Shown: positions 1 to 12,135 of the stretch, one piece after another | Layout of the letters: the number at the start of each line of letters is the position of its first letter | How positions within the stretch are numbered: the stretch's first letter is position 1 | DNA from: Apiotrichum sp. Y4204 | Lineage: Eukaryota > Basidiomycota > Tremellomycetes > Trichosporonales > Trichosporonaceae | Assembly (NCBI GenBank): GCA_025531455.1 | Contig: JAMYHL010000017.1 | Span: 496,001-560,000 of the forward strand | Length of the DNA stretch: 64,000 nucleotides | Direction of reading: 5' to 3' | Notes under the pieces: model-generated | Database searches by the model: none | What the model was told of the DNA's origin: nothing | The model's input: the letters and a program-made list of their open reading frames with translations, nothing else | Made by a program: the position numbers and the translations under genes

Positions 1-916
1 CCACTGATCCACAGGTTACTGCCGTTGCGGGGGTGGGGCGGGGCCGAGAAGGGGTGAAGTGCCGGGGCTGTAGGGATTGGCGGGTGGGGTTGCTGGTCGC
101 TGATCAGTGTGCTGATCCCCGATTCCGGCGTTCCGTCCGATGATCGGCGGCCGGGGAAAGGAGAGCGATAACGTGATTGTGAGGCGCGTGAAGATCGTGA
201 AGATCTTCGCGTCGTGCTGCTGCTGTGCCATGTAATGTGGCGACGCGTGCGTTGGTCGCTTGGAGCCGACAAGGAAGTGGCAGGTTACATGGCATGTCCA
301 GATATTGGGAAATGTGCGGTGACAGCTCGAGCTTCAGAAACCAGAGAGTACCAGAGCCAGAGTGCCAGATCTCGCATGTACACAAAGTTGCATGTTGATG
401 GCTCTTATCTAGCTCTACCTCAGTGTCCACGATCTACATTTCTGATCGTCTGTACTGTACGGCGTCCCTAACTATGACTCGACTTGCCAGCAGACGACCG
501 TGCTCGGCGAGCTCTACGCCCTGCACCAGACGTTGTGCTACACTGGTAATAACCCAGCGGCCAAAGGTCATACCGCCTACTGGTGTGTAACAACTCAGTC
601 AACATCGCAGGACGACGATTTATGCATGAGCAGTCATGTCCTAGCCAGTTACTGTATCTGCTGGCCGTTCGGGATGTACAGTACTTGCACTACGGCTACT
701 TCCGGTGGAGGTGGGGATAACTGTGGGATGTAGGAGGACCCTTCGACCCTGCCGGCCCTGCCACAACGCCTGCCACATGCCACAGCTGCACGCTGCACCT
801 CACCGCCGGACATGACTCTCATGTCGTCATGCACCGCCGCGGCGGTAGAACCAACCTGGTGTTGCTGCGGCTTAGTAACGACGACCCGCGCGTTCTCACC
901 ACCAACTCACTCATCA
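1..916. other. upstream intergenic region
   Basis: I see no convincing gene here. A 71-codon minus-strand frame at 16-231 begins with ATG and ends in proline-rich sequence. A possible donor (GTAACC) overlaps its stop, so it could be the first exon of a gene that leaves the window on the left. That cannot be decided from this sequence. The right-hand part should hold the promoter of the oxidoreductase gene starting at 917. Confidence 0.35.
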
Positions 917-2761
917 ATGTCGCGCCTTGTCCTCCGTCCACTAGTTCGCGCCATCTCTCAGCGCACAACTCCTACTCTTACTCCATCTCTCACTCGCGCC
1001 CGACTGCATCCCCAGCCGCATCCGCAGCCTTCTCGCAGCCTCCACACCAGCACCCCACTCCGCTTCCCCACCGTCGACCCCTCCGTTCCCCCCAGCATGC
1101 GCGCCATTCTCGTAAAGGACGGCAAGGGCCCCGCCGATGCGCTCTACATCGGCGAGGAGCCGACTCCGACCCCCAAGGCTGGCGAGGTCCAGGTCAAGGT
1201 ATGTGCGAACTGAAGAATGTAGTTGTAGCACATGCTGACCCGCAGATCGAAGTACGTGCTTGCGTCTCCGCAACCCCCGAGGCTTGGAGTTTCCGGTCTG
1301 ACCACAGGCATTCGGTCTTAACCGCATGGACCTCCTCCAGCGTGAGGGCAAGTACCCGCTTCCGCCGCAGGCGAGCAAGACGGTCATGGGCGTCGAGTTT
1401 GCAGGAAAGGTCACGGGCCTCGGCGACGGCACAAAGACGTACAAGATTGGCGACGAGGTGTTTGGGCTCGCGTTTGGTGTGAGTAGTCGAGCGGCCGAGC
1501 GAGCAGAGCGTTGCAGAGGCAGACGCTGTGCGGCTGTGGGCTGTGGGCTGTGACTGCGTGCATCGCACCCATCGCTCCGCGGTCCATTCTACCCACACCC
1601 AACTGACACACAGGGCGCATACGCCGAGTACATCTGCTCGCCGGAGAGCATGATCCTCCGCAAGCCCAAGGAGATGAGCTACGTGCAGGCCGCTGCGCTC
1701 CCCGAGAACTGGATGACGGGTGAGTCGTTGCTGCTGATTCGTTGGCGGCCGGAGCGGTGGGGCCGTGGATGCCGAAATCCGGAGGAAGCGGGGCACCGCT
1801 GGAGTACGGAGGTGGATGTGGCGGCGATGTTGGACGTTGGTTGGCGGTGTCTGCCCCGGTTCCTAATCGCGCTGATCACCGGCGGCTCTGGCTGTGTCAT
1901 CGGTGCTGAAGAGTCGCGGGGAATGAAGCTGCGCGGTCCTATATCTGGCCAGATCTATGGCAACAGTCGAGCGGCCACTGACTCCCAGCTTACCAGGCCC
2001 TCTTCCTCGAAGGTAACCTGAAGAAGGGCCAAAACGTCCTTATTCACGCTGTGAGTAGCCTCAAGCTTCCCCAAACTGACCCCAGGGAGCGTCCGGTGTC
2101 GGTGTCGCTGCTATCCAGCTTGCCCGTGAGTAACCTCATACCGCCCGCCTCTGCACCCACTCATGACAGTCCACGTCGGCGGCGCCAACAAGGTGTTCAC
2201 TACCTGTGGTTCCGACGAGAAGGTCCAGTTCCTCAAGAAGGTCGCGCGCGGCGACGACCGCCTTGTCACAATCAACTACCGCACGCAGGACTACGAGGCC
2301 GAGGCAAAGAAGGTGGACGATGGCGTCGACCTCATCATTGACTTTGTCGGCAAGGACTACTTCCAGCGCAACCTCAGCCTCCTGCGCCGCGACGGCACTG
2401 TCGTGTACCTCGCCTTCCTTTCGGGTCCCATTGTCGACAAGGCCAACCTCGCCATGCTCCTGTACAAGCGTCTCACGCTCAAGGGCTCGACGCTCCGCTC
2501 CCGCACGGTCGAGTACCAGGCCGAGCTGCTCGACCAGTTCCGCCGCAACGCGCTCCCCCTCATCGAGGAGGGCAAGATGAGCATCGAGGTCCACGAGGTG
2601 GGTATGCAGAATTTGTTTGATGTTAACTGTTCAGGTCTTCCCGTGGACCAGGGTCGCCGACGCGCACAAGGAGATGGAGGCGAACAAGAACAGCGGCAAG
2701 GTGAGTGAGGTCCCGCTGATAGCATCTAACCCGCCAGATCGTCTTCGAGGTCAAGGAGTAA
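917..2761 (+). CDS. NADPH:quinone oxidoreductase, PIG3/zeta-crystallin type, probably mitochondrial
   Basis: This is a medium-chain (zinc-independent) quinone reductase-like enzyme expected to reduce quinones with NADPH. Nine exons splice to 1185 nt, giving 394 residues. The first ~75 residues are rich in Arg, Ser and Thr with almost no acidic residues, which resembles a mitochondrial presequence; the enzyme proper begins at the second Met (MRAILVKDG). Family signatures seen are ALPENWMTAYQALF, the nucleotide-binding turn GASGVGVAAIQLA, and a YRTQDY/DFVGKDYF segment of the Rossmann domain. There are no zinc ligands, as expected for the family. Exon 2 is only 6 nt (1246-1251), encoding Ile-Glu, and is needed to join VQVK to AFGLNRMD in frame. 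Exact substrate is not inferable. Confidence 0.88.
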
Positions 2762-3035
2762 AGGTGAAAATGAAGGAAAATCACGCGCGTCAGCGTGGCA
2801 TAGTATGCAGCACTTTTTTGTCTTCCCTCCCCTCGGTAGTCCAGTCAACCTGCGTCGATCCTACTCACTCTGCGCAGAAAGAATGTGTCTTCCCTCCAGA
2901 CCCACCAGACCAACCTGCAACCAGGTAGCAACCACTCGAGATACCAAGCTTGCCACCCTTCTCCCGCTTTCCACTGTGCATGTAAACTGATCAACTCTCT
3001 TTTCTCTCTTCTTCTCATCACCTCTCATCACCACC

Positions 3036-6000
3036 ATGCCCGACATTGACATTGACGCCGTCCTCGAACGACTCACAAAAGCACACAGACCACGGCCAGC
3101 GCCGAGCTCGACAACCCAGTCTGCCGCCAATGATCCATTTACCCATCCTGGCCCGAGTTTCAGAAGCAGCAGCAGCTATGGTGGGGGGTACGGGTACGCC
3201 TCAAGTTTCGGCGACTACGGCGCTGGCGGTGCGCCGTTCGACGACATGGGCATGGGGTTCAGCGACAACATGACGGGCTATGACTATGACTTTGACGACA
3301 CGTCGTACGCATCTGGCGTGTGGCGCGATGGCGAGTTCCACGCACAGGGAGAGGGGGATAACCTGTCTTCCTTCTTCCCGTTCACGGACGCCGGGTCCGA
3401 GATGCCCGCCCCGTCGTCCCCCATGTCCTTCAAGTTTGAGGCGTTCCATAACCAGAGGGAGGAAGATGGGAAGAGGCCTCAGTCGTCCTTCTCTTCCCCA
3501 CATCAACCCCGTCACGCTATCCCCTCGACACCGTCCAGACCCAAGGATCACTCACAGCAGCCCAATGTCAAGGACGCCGGGGAGACGCGAGAGACGCGCC
3601 GCACGACCCCCGAAAGCGCGTACGAGTTCGCCGACGACGACCGCTGGCTCGGCGCCGCCCTCGCGCAGGTTAACAAGGTCGAGGGTGAGTGCAGCTGAAG
3701 GACTTGGGTAAGCTGCTGACGCATTCAGCGGAAAAACTCCCCACTGAAACCCACCCATCCGCGTCTCCGTCGGTGCCGGTGCCGGCGACAGCGGTTTCAG
3801 CTCAGTTTGCGCAGGTCTCGGAATCTGCGCCTCGTCCAGCTGCGCAGGCCCCTGCTCCGGCATCAGTCCCTCAACCCCCGGGTCCGTCCCGCTCGCCATA
3901 CTTCCAGAACTCGGTGACAGTATCTGGTCAGAATGGAGCTGCGAGCGGCCACATTGGCTCACCCGTCCCGGTTGCTTCGCGGCCCAGCTCTACCGCCGCC
4001 GTCTCCTTCCCCAAGGTACCCACTCCGCGGCCACCCTCCACGACCCGCCCGACCAGCGTCGTGAATGCCACGTTAGACACCACCAACCGCATCTCCGTGC
4101 AGGCCCTCGGTGAGCTAGCAGCGCCCGCACCCGGTAGCTGACACCAGACACGCCCGAAGAGCGCACTGTGTTCAGGTTCAGCCACTTCAACCCCATGCAG
4201 AGCGCGATTTTTCACGCGGCGTACAATGAGGAGGACAACCTTGTGGTCACTGGTGTGTCCTGTCGAGCTAAAGATGTTCCCTGCGCAAGCTCACCTCAGC
4301 CCCAACGGGATCGGGAAAAACGACCGTCTTCGAGCTTGCCCTTCTTCACATGCTCAAGGGCAAGTTTGGTACCCAGCAGCCACTGGCGATCTACATGGCT
4401 CCGACTAAGGTATACCTCTTTTGGTTCTCTCTGACGCCAGGCTCTTGTGGGTGAGCGAGCGCGAGATTGGGAGTCGCGGCTGGGAAACCTGCCAGACTTT
4501 CGCTGTAAGCTTTTGACCGCATGTCCACTCTGACGCCAGGCCTTGAGGTTACTGGCGATCTGGACATTACGCCTATCTACAAAAGCTTCAACACCGTCGA
4601 TCTCATTGTCACTACGGTAGGTGACTCTGCGGAACTGCACCTAACGTCCAGCCTGAAAAGTTTGAGTCTCTCACTCGCAAGAGTCATGAGTTTCTCCACC
4701 GTCTGCGGCTCGTCATGATTGATGAGGTGAGCTATGGTGGGTCCACGTAGCTCACATACAGGTGCATATCCTTCATGAGGACCGAGGTCCGACCCTCGAG
4801 GTTGTGGTCTCTCGCCTCAAGGCTAAATCCATGGTCCGCTTCTTGGCGGTTTCCGCCTCGGTATGTGTCTGTGAGACGCTTCAGCCTAACCTTAGGTCCC
4901 CAATATGGAGGATGTGGCACGCTGGATCGGCCCCAGGTCGCAGACTCCACCAGAGGAGGGGTACGCCAGTGTTGACGAGATGCCGAAGGCGCGGGTGTTC
5001 AAGGTAAAGCGTTGACGTTCTCAGATACTGACTGTCCAGTTTGGTGATGAGTTCCGCCCCGTGCCTCTGGAGAAGGAGATTCACTCCGTCGATGCTCCCA
5101 ACGAGTTCGCTCTCGGGAGCCGTCTCGACAAGGATCTCTTTGTCATCCTCACGCGCCACAGCAAGGGTAAGCCTGTGCTCATCTTCTGCCCCACTCGCAA
5201 GGCCTGCGCCATGTCCGCCGCGGCCGTGTCCAAAGACTACGAAGCGGCGCTTCAGCTCAAGAAGAAACTCCCATGGGACCCGATGCGCAAGTGGGTACAT
5301 AGTATTGTGGACTCAAACCTAACCAGGTAGTCAGGAGCTTCGTTTGAATGACTCGAAGATCCAGGCATTCACAAAGAATGGCATCGCAGTGCACCACGCT
5401 GGTTTGGATTACAAGGACCGCCGGGAAATTGAGGAGGCGTTTAAGACTGGACGACTACACTGCCTGGTCTCCACTTCCGTGAGCTGACATCGTCGTTAAT
5501 TGTAGCTGACCAGTAGACCCTTGCCGTCGGTGTGAATCTTCCGGCTCACCTCGTCGTCATTAAAGGCACGTCCATGTGGCAGGGCTCCGGCTTTCGCGAC
5601 TACTCGGACGTTGATATCCAAGTAGGTGCAGAGGATGGAGCATAGCTAATCACCAGCAAATGATGGGTCGTGCAGGCCGACCACAGTTCGACACATCCGG
5701 CACCGTAGTTCTCATGTGCAACAGCAATAAACGAGCTCGAGTGCGTGTAACCAGCTTGCTTAACTGACTCGGGAGTTTGAGAGTATTCTGTCCGCGCGAA
5801 TGCATCTCGAGAGCTGTCTCCATCTCCATCTCACAGAGCGTAGGTCACGGCTTGCCTTGTTTGACGCTTATGTGCAGATATCAATAGTGAGATCGGGCTG
5901 GGTACTATTACTTCCCTCGAGTCTGGTAAACGATGGTTGCGAGGGTGGGTTGCTGGGTACGCTGTCGATTAACCCTCAGGTCGTTCCTGTGGATTCGTAT

Positions 6001-8511
6001 TCAGCAAAATCCAAGGCGATACATCAGTGCGCTCGTCAAGGACCACTCCAAAACCTGGCTTGAGACTCTGGACCGCTACGTCGAAGTGAGTTACAACCGA
6101 TACAGTGACACTGATTCACATAGAATGCCATCAAGGACCTCAAGCGGTTTGAGCTGGTGGAAGGGATGGACCCGGAAGACGTGGGGCTTGACCCCAACAT
6201 GATTACGAGTGATTCCCAGACTCCCAATGGACAAGAAGTCGGTCTGCGTCCCACGACACTCGGGAAGATTATGAGTCAGAACGTCCTCTCGTATCAGACT
6301 GTGAGTTTGATTCGGTTCAGCACTGACTACCAGATGGGCCATATTGTGCAGATGGATCCCAAGTCGGGTGTCAGCGACCTACTGGAGCTTCTGGCGGGTG
6401 CCTACGAGTGAGATGCTCTATTAGCACCCTGCTGACCTTGCAGATTTAACAGCTTGCGCATCAGGCAAGGCGAGGGAGCTGTGAGCCTTTCTCCATGTGT
6501 CCGCTAACGTTATAGACTCTGAATAAGTTGCGCGCTCACGAGGACATTCGCTTCAAGGTCCAGGAAAACGTCAAGACCTATGCGTGAGTCGTTCGTACGA
6601 CTCGGCTAACTCCAGGGACAAGGTGTTTCTCCACCTTCAGGCCGCATTTGCCAATATTAATCTAGATCAGTTCTCAACCAAGACGGAGAACAGCTCGCAC
6701 CTTCAGACTCAAGTCACCATCTTCAATGCCGCCCCTCGCATTGCCAAGGGTGAGTTGAATTCCGCCGTGTAGTTAACTCTCTGCAATCCTTGGCGTCGCT
6801 TTTGAGAAGGGCTACGGTGTTGCAGTCCGTTCCGCACTTGAGCTCCTCCACGCCGTCAACGGCAAGGCCTGGGAGGATTCTGCAACTATTTTCCGCCAGA
6901 TCCGTAACATTGGTAGGTGTCGGGAATCGCATCACCTACTCATTCCCAGGTCCAAAATCAATCAGTGTGCTTGCTGGTAACAACATCACATGTTCGTCCC
7001 GGTCACCGGCGTGCTACTGACACCAGCCTTCGAGCAGTTCCTCCGGCTCGACTCTGGCCGTATCGAGCACTGGTTCAACCGCCGACCGCCGTTCGGATAT
7101 GACGCCCTCAAGGCGGCGAGTGAATTCCCTCGTTTCACCTTGGAGTTTGAGTCAGTTCGAGGGCGCGCATATACTGACGTTCAGAGAGGTGACGGTAGAG
7201 ACGTCGGAAGGGGGGCATCCACGCATCGGGCTAGACGTTACGCTCTCGTGGACAGGGAGGCTCGACCAGCCTGAACCCAGGAACACGGCCAAGAAGGGCA
7301 GGCCATACAATCTCACCGTCGCTTTCATCAGCTCAACAACTAACCGCGTCTTTGACGTCCGGCGGATGCCGTAAGTTGGCATGAGGGGCCAAGCTGACTC
7401 CGAGAACGAACCGGCTTCATCCCAAAGACAAGAGGCGGCAACAATCCGATGAACCGTTGGTGTTGCCCTTGGAGGCGACCCTGCTCGAGCCCGATGAAAC
7501 GATCATTGGCATCGTTGGTGGTGGGTGTAAGAACCGGAAGACCCCTGACCTCTTCAGTGGATGAACGTGCCGGCTTGAGCAATACTTTCGAGTACAAACC
7601 CAGCATTGATCCCTCCCTATTCCCGAAACCAGAACTGTTGCCGCCTCAGGTACGATCCTGAACCGCATAGAACTGACCCCAGACCGATACTGCTGCGACC
7701 AACAAGACAGGCGAGATCAAAGAGGCCAATGGCTCGGCCAAGACACAGAATGGCAAGGAGCCGCTCTTCGACAACCAGAGCGTCGTCTCTATCGATGAGG
7801 TGATTGACCTCACGGACTCGCCAGCGAAGATCAAGGTTGAACGACGGTCGGAGGAACCCATTGACCTGACGATGGATTTAGATACCGAGGAACGTCGGAA
7901 AAAGTCTCGCAAAGCCACCAAGTCTAGTCGACCTGACAAGCACAAGCGGCGGAAGGTTTGCGCATTCATCGACGACGAGGCGGAGGAGTCCGAGGATGGC
8001 GAGGAGGAAGAGGACGAGTATGACAGCCTTGCTGAGTTTGATCACCTCTTCGTCGAAAACACGCCGTCCCCAAAGCCGGTAGCTAGGATGCCCAAGCCGA
8101 AGGTCAAGGTCTCGTTTGCTCCTCCCGCGCCCGTTCCCCGGCGCACCGCACCGACTCCCGTTGCCGGCAAGCTGCGCAGTACCTTCTTCAAACGCACTCC
8201 ATCGGCAGAAAAGCCACCCACTGCCAACGGCAGCCCATCCGGGCTAAACTCGATAAGACCTTCGTTCCATCTGTCGCCGTTAGACACCACGCTCGCCCCG
8301 GACCCTCATTCGCTCGGCTCCTCGCGCCCCGACACGACTCTCATGTCACCAAGCCCCGAGCTTTTGACATTTAGTACCGATTGTAAGTGAATACCATTGA
8401 CAATACCTGACACCAGTTTCCATGACGAAGGCGGCCGAGCCGACACCGCCGTCTGGCCAGCGTGACGACTTTGACGAGTGGATGGACGGGCTGCTCAACA
8501 GCGATTCGTAG
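3036..8511 (+). CDS. HFM1: meiotic ATP-dependent DNA helicase MER3/HFM1
   Basis: This is a Ski2-like superfamily 2 helicase which in other eukaryotes promotes ZMM-class meiotic crossovers. About 28 short introns splice to roughly 1,400 residues. The N-terminal ~340 residues are low-complexity (Gly/Tyr, then Pro/Ser). Next come FRFSHFNPMQSAIF (Q-motif region), Walker A APTGSGKTT, the box IDEVH, motif III VSAS, HHAGLDYKDRR (motif V region), and motif VI QQMMGRAGRPQFD. Further on are the winged-helix segment (MHLESCLHLHLTEHINSEIG) and a Sec63-like domain with IGPKSISVLAG. The acidic C-terminal tail has two VIDLTD-like SUMO-interaction motifs (about 7799-7816 and 7858-7876), a KRRK cluster and an acidic DDFDEWMDGLL end. 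The acceptor of the intron starting at 6750 appears mutated (AA at 6785-6786); a cryptic TTGCAG ending at 6825 would restore frame with 13 residues lost. Identity is strong; intron details are by eye. Confidence 0.88.
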
Positions 8512-8762
8512 GGTGGAGGGCGAGAGAGTGCTGCAAGTGGATCCATTGAGACAGTGTGATTGTGATGATTGACTAGATGCGTTGGTACTGTACTTCGTGG
8601 TCAAGTGTACAATATGTGATCAGATGGAGTATGACACGGGTGGGAAGTAAGGAGCGGCAGTGGAGGATGTTGAACAGGTGGAGATATCTCAACAAGAAGC
8701 ACCGGCTCGATTACAGAGCAGGAGACCACGACCGCACCCTGCAAGTCAGTACTTTAATCTCA

Positions 8763-10452
8763 CTACACCCACTTGGAGAAATAGAACGGCTTCTGGTGCC
8801 GGAGCGAGAGATTGAGCACCTCGCCCGTGGACAGGTTGATGGTAGAGTACTGCGCGAGGTCGAGCTTGTTCCAGCGCCCGCGGGTCGTCTCCCGGAGCCC
8901 GAGGTGCATCTCAAACTCATACTTTGGCTCGTCCATGCCCGGCTCGACGAGCTCGGTGATATGGATACGGGCGCGGGGCGGAGGTTTCTTCGTCTTGGTA
9001 GGGCTGGTGCTGAGGTTCTGCTTAGGACCCGTCTTGGCCCCCTTCTCCTCCACTACCAACGGCTCGTCCTCCTCCGGCTCGTCGCTCCGTACCAGCCGCC
9101 AGCGACCAAAGTGCAGGCCCTTACCGCGCAGCGAGGGCGTGAGGTGCGGGACGACGTCGGACGGGTGCTCCGTCGTGAGGAAGGAGAGCACCAGGCCATC
9201 AGGGTAGAACCGCAGGAAACGGTGATATGTAACTTGCGTCAGACTAGACCTTCCTCGCGAGCAACTCACTCATATGCGTCACTGCGATCCACTCTTCACC
9301 GGCACCAGGGCGTACATAGTGGCAGACCGAGATATAGCACCCGTCGAGGCGGACGCGCTCCTCCTCGACGAGGGCGGTGCGCCACTCTCCGTGGTGCCGA
9401 TGCGCGAGCTCGCGGGCGGAGATGTGCGGCGGGACCATCGGCGGCCGGTAGATTGCCTGCACGATGCGGCGCCACGCACCGGCATTTGCGGTGAGCAGGC
9501 GAGCGCGCCAGCACGTCGCTGCAAACGCCTCGATGCTCCCCACGTCGAGGTGTGCCAGAATCGGCTCGAGGAGCTCGGCCGGAAGACTGGATATCGGCAC
9601 CGGAAGCTCTTCCTCTGCAGCGGCAAACTCGGCGTCGGGGGGACAGTGGCGCAGAAGGAGAGTCAGCCGCGATGGGCCGGCACTCCGCCGCTCGCCCCGC
9701 TCGTGATCTGGCTGGAGCTGGATATGCCGCCGGAAATCGTACTCGGGCACGGCGGGCGCGCTGGGATCCACAACGTCCTCTACGCCCGGAACATCCATCT
9801 CCTCTTCCTCGGCGGCGGCGGCAGCCGCACGCCGCGCCATCTGCCGCGTGTACAGCGTGTCGACATTGTCGTCCATCTTGAACGCGGTGCGGTACAGTTT
9901 CAGCGCGTCGTTGAGCTTGCCCGCCTGCTCGGCCTCGACGGCGCGCGCGTAGATCGAGACTGCGCCGTCGCGGTCCTTACGCATCTGCGGCGCGCGGAAG
10001 GGGATTTTTGTTGGCGACGTCGAGACCAGACTCGAGCTCTCCAGCGGGACCGTGCGCTTTGTCGGGGAGCGCAGTGCGGGAAGCGGGGCGACGGGCGATT
10101 TCGGCGACTTGAGGGATTTGACGCTGCCGCCGCCGCCGACGCTACCTACCGACGTGATGCGCACCAAGGCCGGCTCGGCCTGTCCTGGCGGCTCATCGGC
10201 AGGCGGCTGCTTCTCCTCCTTCTCCTTCTCGTCCTTGATCGCGGCCTCGCTCTTCCCATCCTTCTTCTCCTTCTCGGGTACCTTGCGCGCGACCTCGGCC
10301 CTCCACTCGCGCCTGAACCGCTCGAGCTCGTCGTCCCCGACCCCAGCGGCCCGCGCCCTCGCCCCAGCATGAGCCCCAGCTTCGCCGCCAGTCTCCGCAC
10401 GCAGGTCGTCGAGCGAAAGCGCCGATATGTCGGATACCGCGGAGCGCGTCAT
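8763..10452 (-). CDS. F-box protein of the FBXO9/Hrt3 family
   Basis: This is a probable substrate receptor of an SCF ubiquitin ligase. There are two exons. The first runs from ATG at 10452 to about 9262. A short intron (GTGAGTTGCT... to GACGCAAG) joins ATHM to ITYHRFLRFYPDG, a join typical of the Hrt3/FBXO9 C-terminal domain. Order: a disordered N-terminus with Glu/Lys-rich and SPTK-rich stretches; a TPR-like helical pair (DGAVSIYARAVEAEQAGKLNDALKLY); an F-box (PISSLPAELLEPILAHLDVG); then the FBXO9 beta domain (YHRFLRFYPDG, GRWNKLDLAQY), ending PFYFSKWV. It shares a 226-bp divergent promoter region with MED10. Reading through the intron would add SELLARKV and then stop, so splicing is required for the conserved domain. 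Confidence 0.85.
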
Positions 10453-10678
10453 GTTGTCGTGTGGGATGCGATGGTGGGTGGTCTGGTGGAGTAAATGACT
10501 AACCCGGCCGCGGAAATGGCTTGCGAGTCGCCCATTGCGGCTTCAGGGGGGGTGAACCGACCTCCACTCCACACGAACCAAACCTCGCAACCTTGGACTT
10601 TGCCATTGTCCCACCACTCACATCCATCCACCTCTCCATCCATCCCTCCCCCACTTCCTGGCATTATCTCCCCTCGCA
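10453..10678. promoter_or_regulatory. compact divergent intergenic region between the F-box gene and MED10
   Basis: Only 226 bp separate two start codons pointing away from each other, so both core promoters and both 5' leaders must lie here. The MED10 side is pyrimidine-rich (repeated CATCCA/CCCTCC) just before the ATG at 10679, as in many leaders in this window. No clear TATA box is seen. Confidence 0.5.
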
Positions 10679-11671
10679 ATGTCCCATTCCGCCCCACACA
10701 TGCAGGCCGTGCACGCAGCGCACCAGGCCGCACAGGCGCAGCACCAGCTCCCGTCGCCCGCGCCGTCCCCGTATCCCACGGACGGGTCCGATCCCGATGC
10801 CGTGCGCGCCGACCTCGAGGCCCAGCTCCTCCGCCTCGGCCAGGACCTGTACGAGATGGAGGTGTGTGCCGGCGAAGTCGGGCCGGGCATGGAGGAGGCC
10901 GTGCCGAATTATCTGTGAGTGAGCACAGTGGATGGTGGGGGAAGGTCGTTTGTCACATGCAACGCTCACACCCCAGATCTAAAATCAATACGGCCTTCGT
11001 CAATCTCTCCAACCTGGCGCCGCTCGTCACTGACTCTGTGCCGCGCAATGTTGTCGAGTGAGTATCTACTTTCGTGGAAGATACGCTGTAGTATTTCCTC
11101 TGTTGAAGGCTACATTGTCGCCCTTGGATCTCGTTTTTTTCTTTCGATCCATGCTGGGATACACGCTCACAACAGTAATGTCGACCGCTACAAGAACCCG
11201 CACCAGTACACGAAGACGACGCTGAGCCGCGCCACCGGAGAGAACCAATACGCGCTGGGCCGTGTGCTCGGTCTAGAGGTGAGTGTCTGGCGGCGGTTCT
11301 CGAGTCTCCCAATTCTCATCCTCCACCCGGCCTCCACAATTCACTGCGCCTGTGACTAACCCCAGTCCTTCCGCCGACAACTCAGCACGGCAATCTCAGA
11401 CGCGTTCCCGACAGTGTCCCTTCCGGAAAGGAGGCATCAGCCCGTGGGCGAGATCAAGGAAGACGGCGCGGGTGAGGGTGAGGCTGTGGGCGGAGCGACG
11501 GGGAGTGTGGGGACTGCAGGCGACGCACAGCCGGCGCAGTCCGGTCCACCGGCCGGACTGGGGTCCGGAAGTGGGAGTGGAGCGCAGGGTGTAAGTGAAC
11601 ACAATACTGAACGAGCAGGAGACGCAGATGGTGGTGCGGCCCACGCGAACGGTAACGCTGCGCCGTTGTGA
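10679..11671 (+). CDS. MED10: Mediator complex subunit 10 (MED10/Nut2)
   Basis: This is a subunit of the Mediator middle module, which links activators to RNA polymerase II in the nucleus. Four exons. After a Gln/His/Ala-rich lead comes the conserved core: DLEAQLLRLGQDLYEME, SKINTAFVNLSNLAPL, then VPRNVVEYVDRYKNPHQYTK, TTLSRATGENQYALGRVLGL and SFRRQLSTAI. The VP...V.EYVD..KNP..YT pattern is the family signature. The C-terminal ~70 residues are Gly/Ala/Ser-rich and unlike the compact family core, so they are probably a disordered, lineage-specific extension. The start at 10679 directly follows a pyrimidine-rich leader; introns have standard GTGAGT donors. Confidence 0.9.
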
Positions 11672-12135
11672 GAACACTTGTAGATCGAGCTGCAAGCTCC
11701 AAGACGACGGCAAACAGCGACCAATGTCGCCTCACGAGCCCGCCTCTCCGGTCTATCTAAATCTGCGACTCGTTTCGCTCCCCCGCATATCTAGTATACC
11801 CTGCACAGCATACCCGATGCACCCATACGTGACACAGCTATCAGTGGGGCGCGAGGTCGGGCTGCACGTGAGGGTGATGGGGCAAAGGTGGCTGCCATTG
11901 GTCCTCGGGAATACTAAGAACAGGACGCTTCACGCCGGGTCGGTCACAGCACTACATGGAGAGGAGAGGAAACGTATCTATGGACAAGGAGAAGGGGCGC
12001 TTGAAAACTGTGAATCTGGTCGTCAGTTACCAGTCGCCAAAACTACCCACGGAAAGCGTCCAGTGAGGGAGGACGACGACTCTTGATTTCCGGAATCTTC
12101 AACGTCGACTGTAACGCGGAAGCTTGTCCCTCCAA
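11672..12135. other. convergent intergenic region
   Basis: This lies between the 3' ends of MED10 and the minus-strand poly-serine protein gene. Open frames on the plus strand have poor composition and no family resemblance. Presumably 3' UTRs and polyadenylation signals; no other feature seen. Confidence 0.5.

Noticed and set aside
8577..10494. Long plus-strand frames opposite the F-box gene (305 and 406 codons)
   Set aside because: They are antisense shadows of the GC-rich F-box coding exon; they lack domain resemblance, while the minus strand gives a clear F-box/FBXO9 protein.
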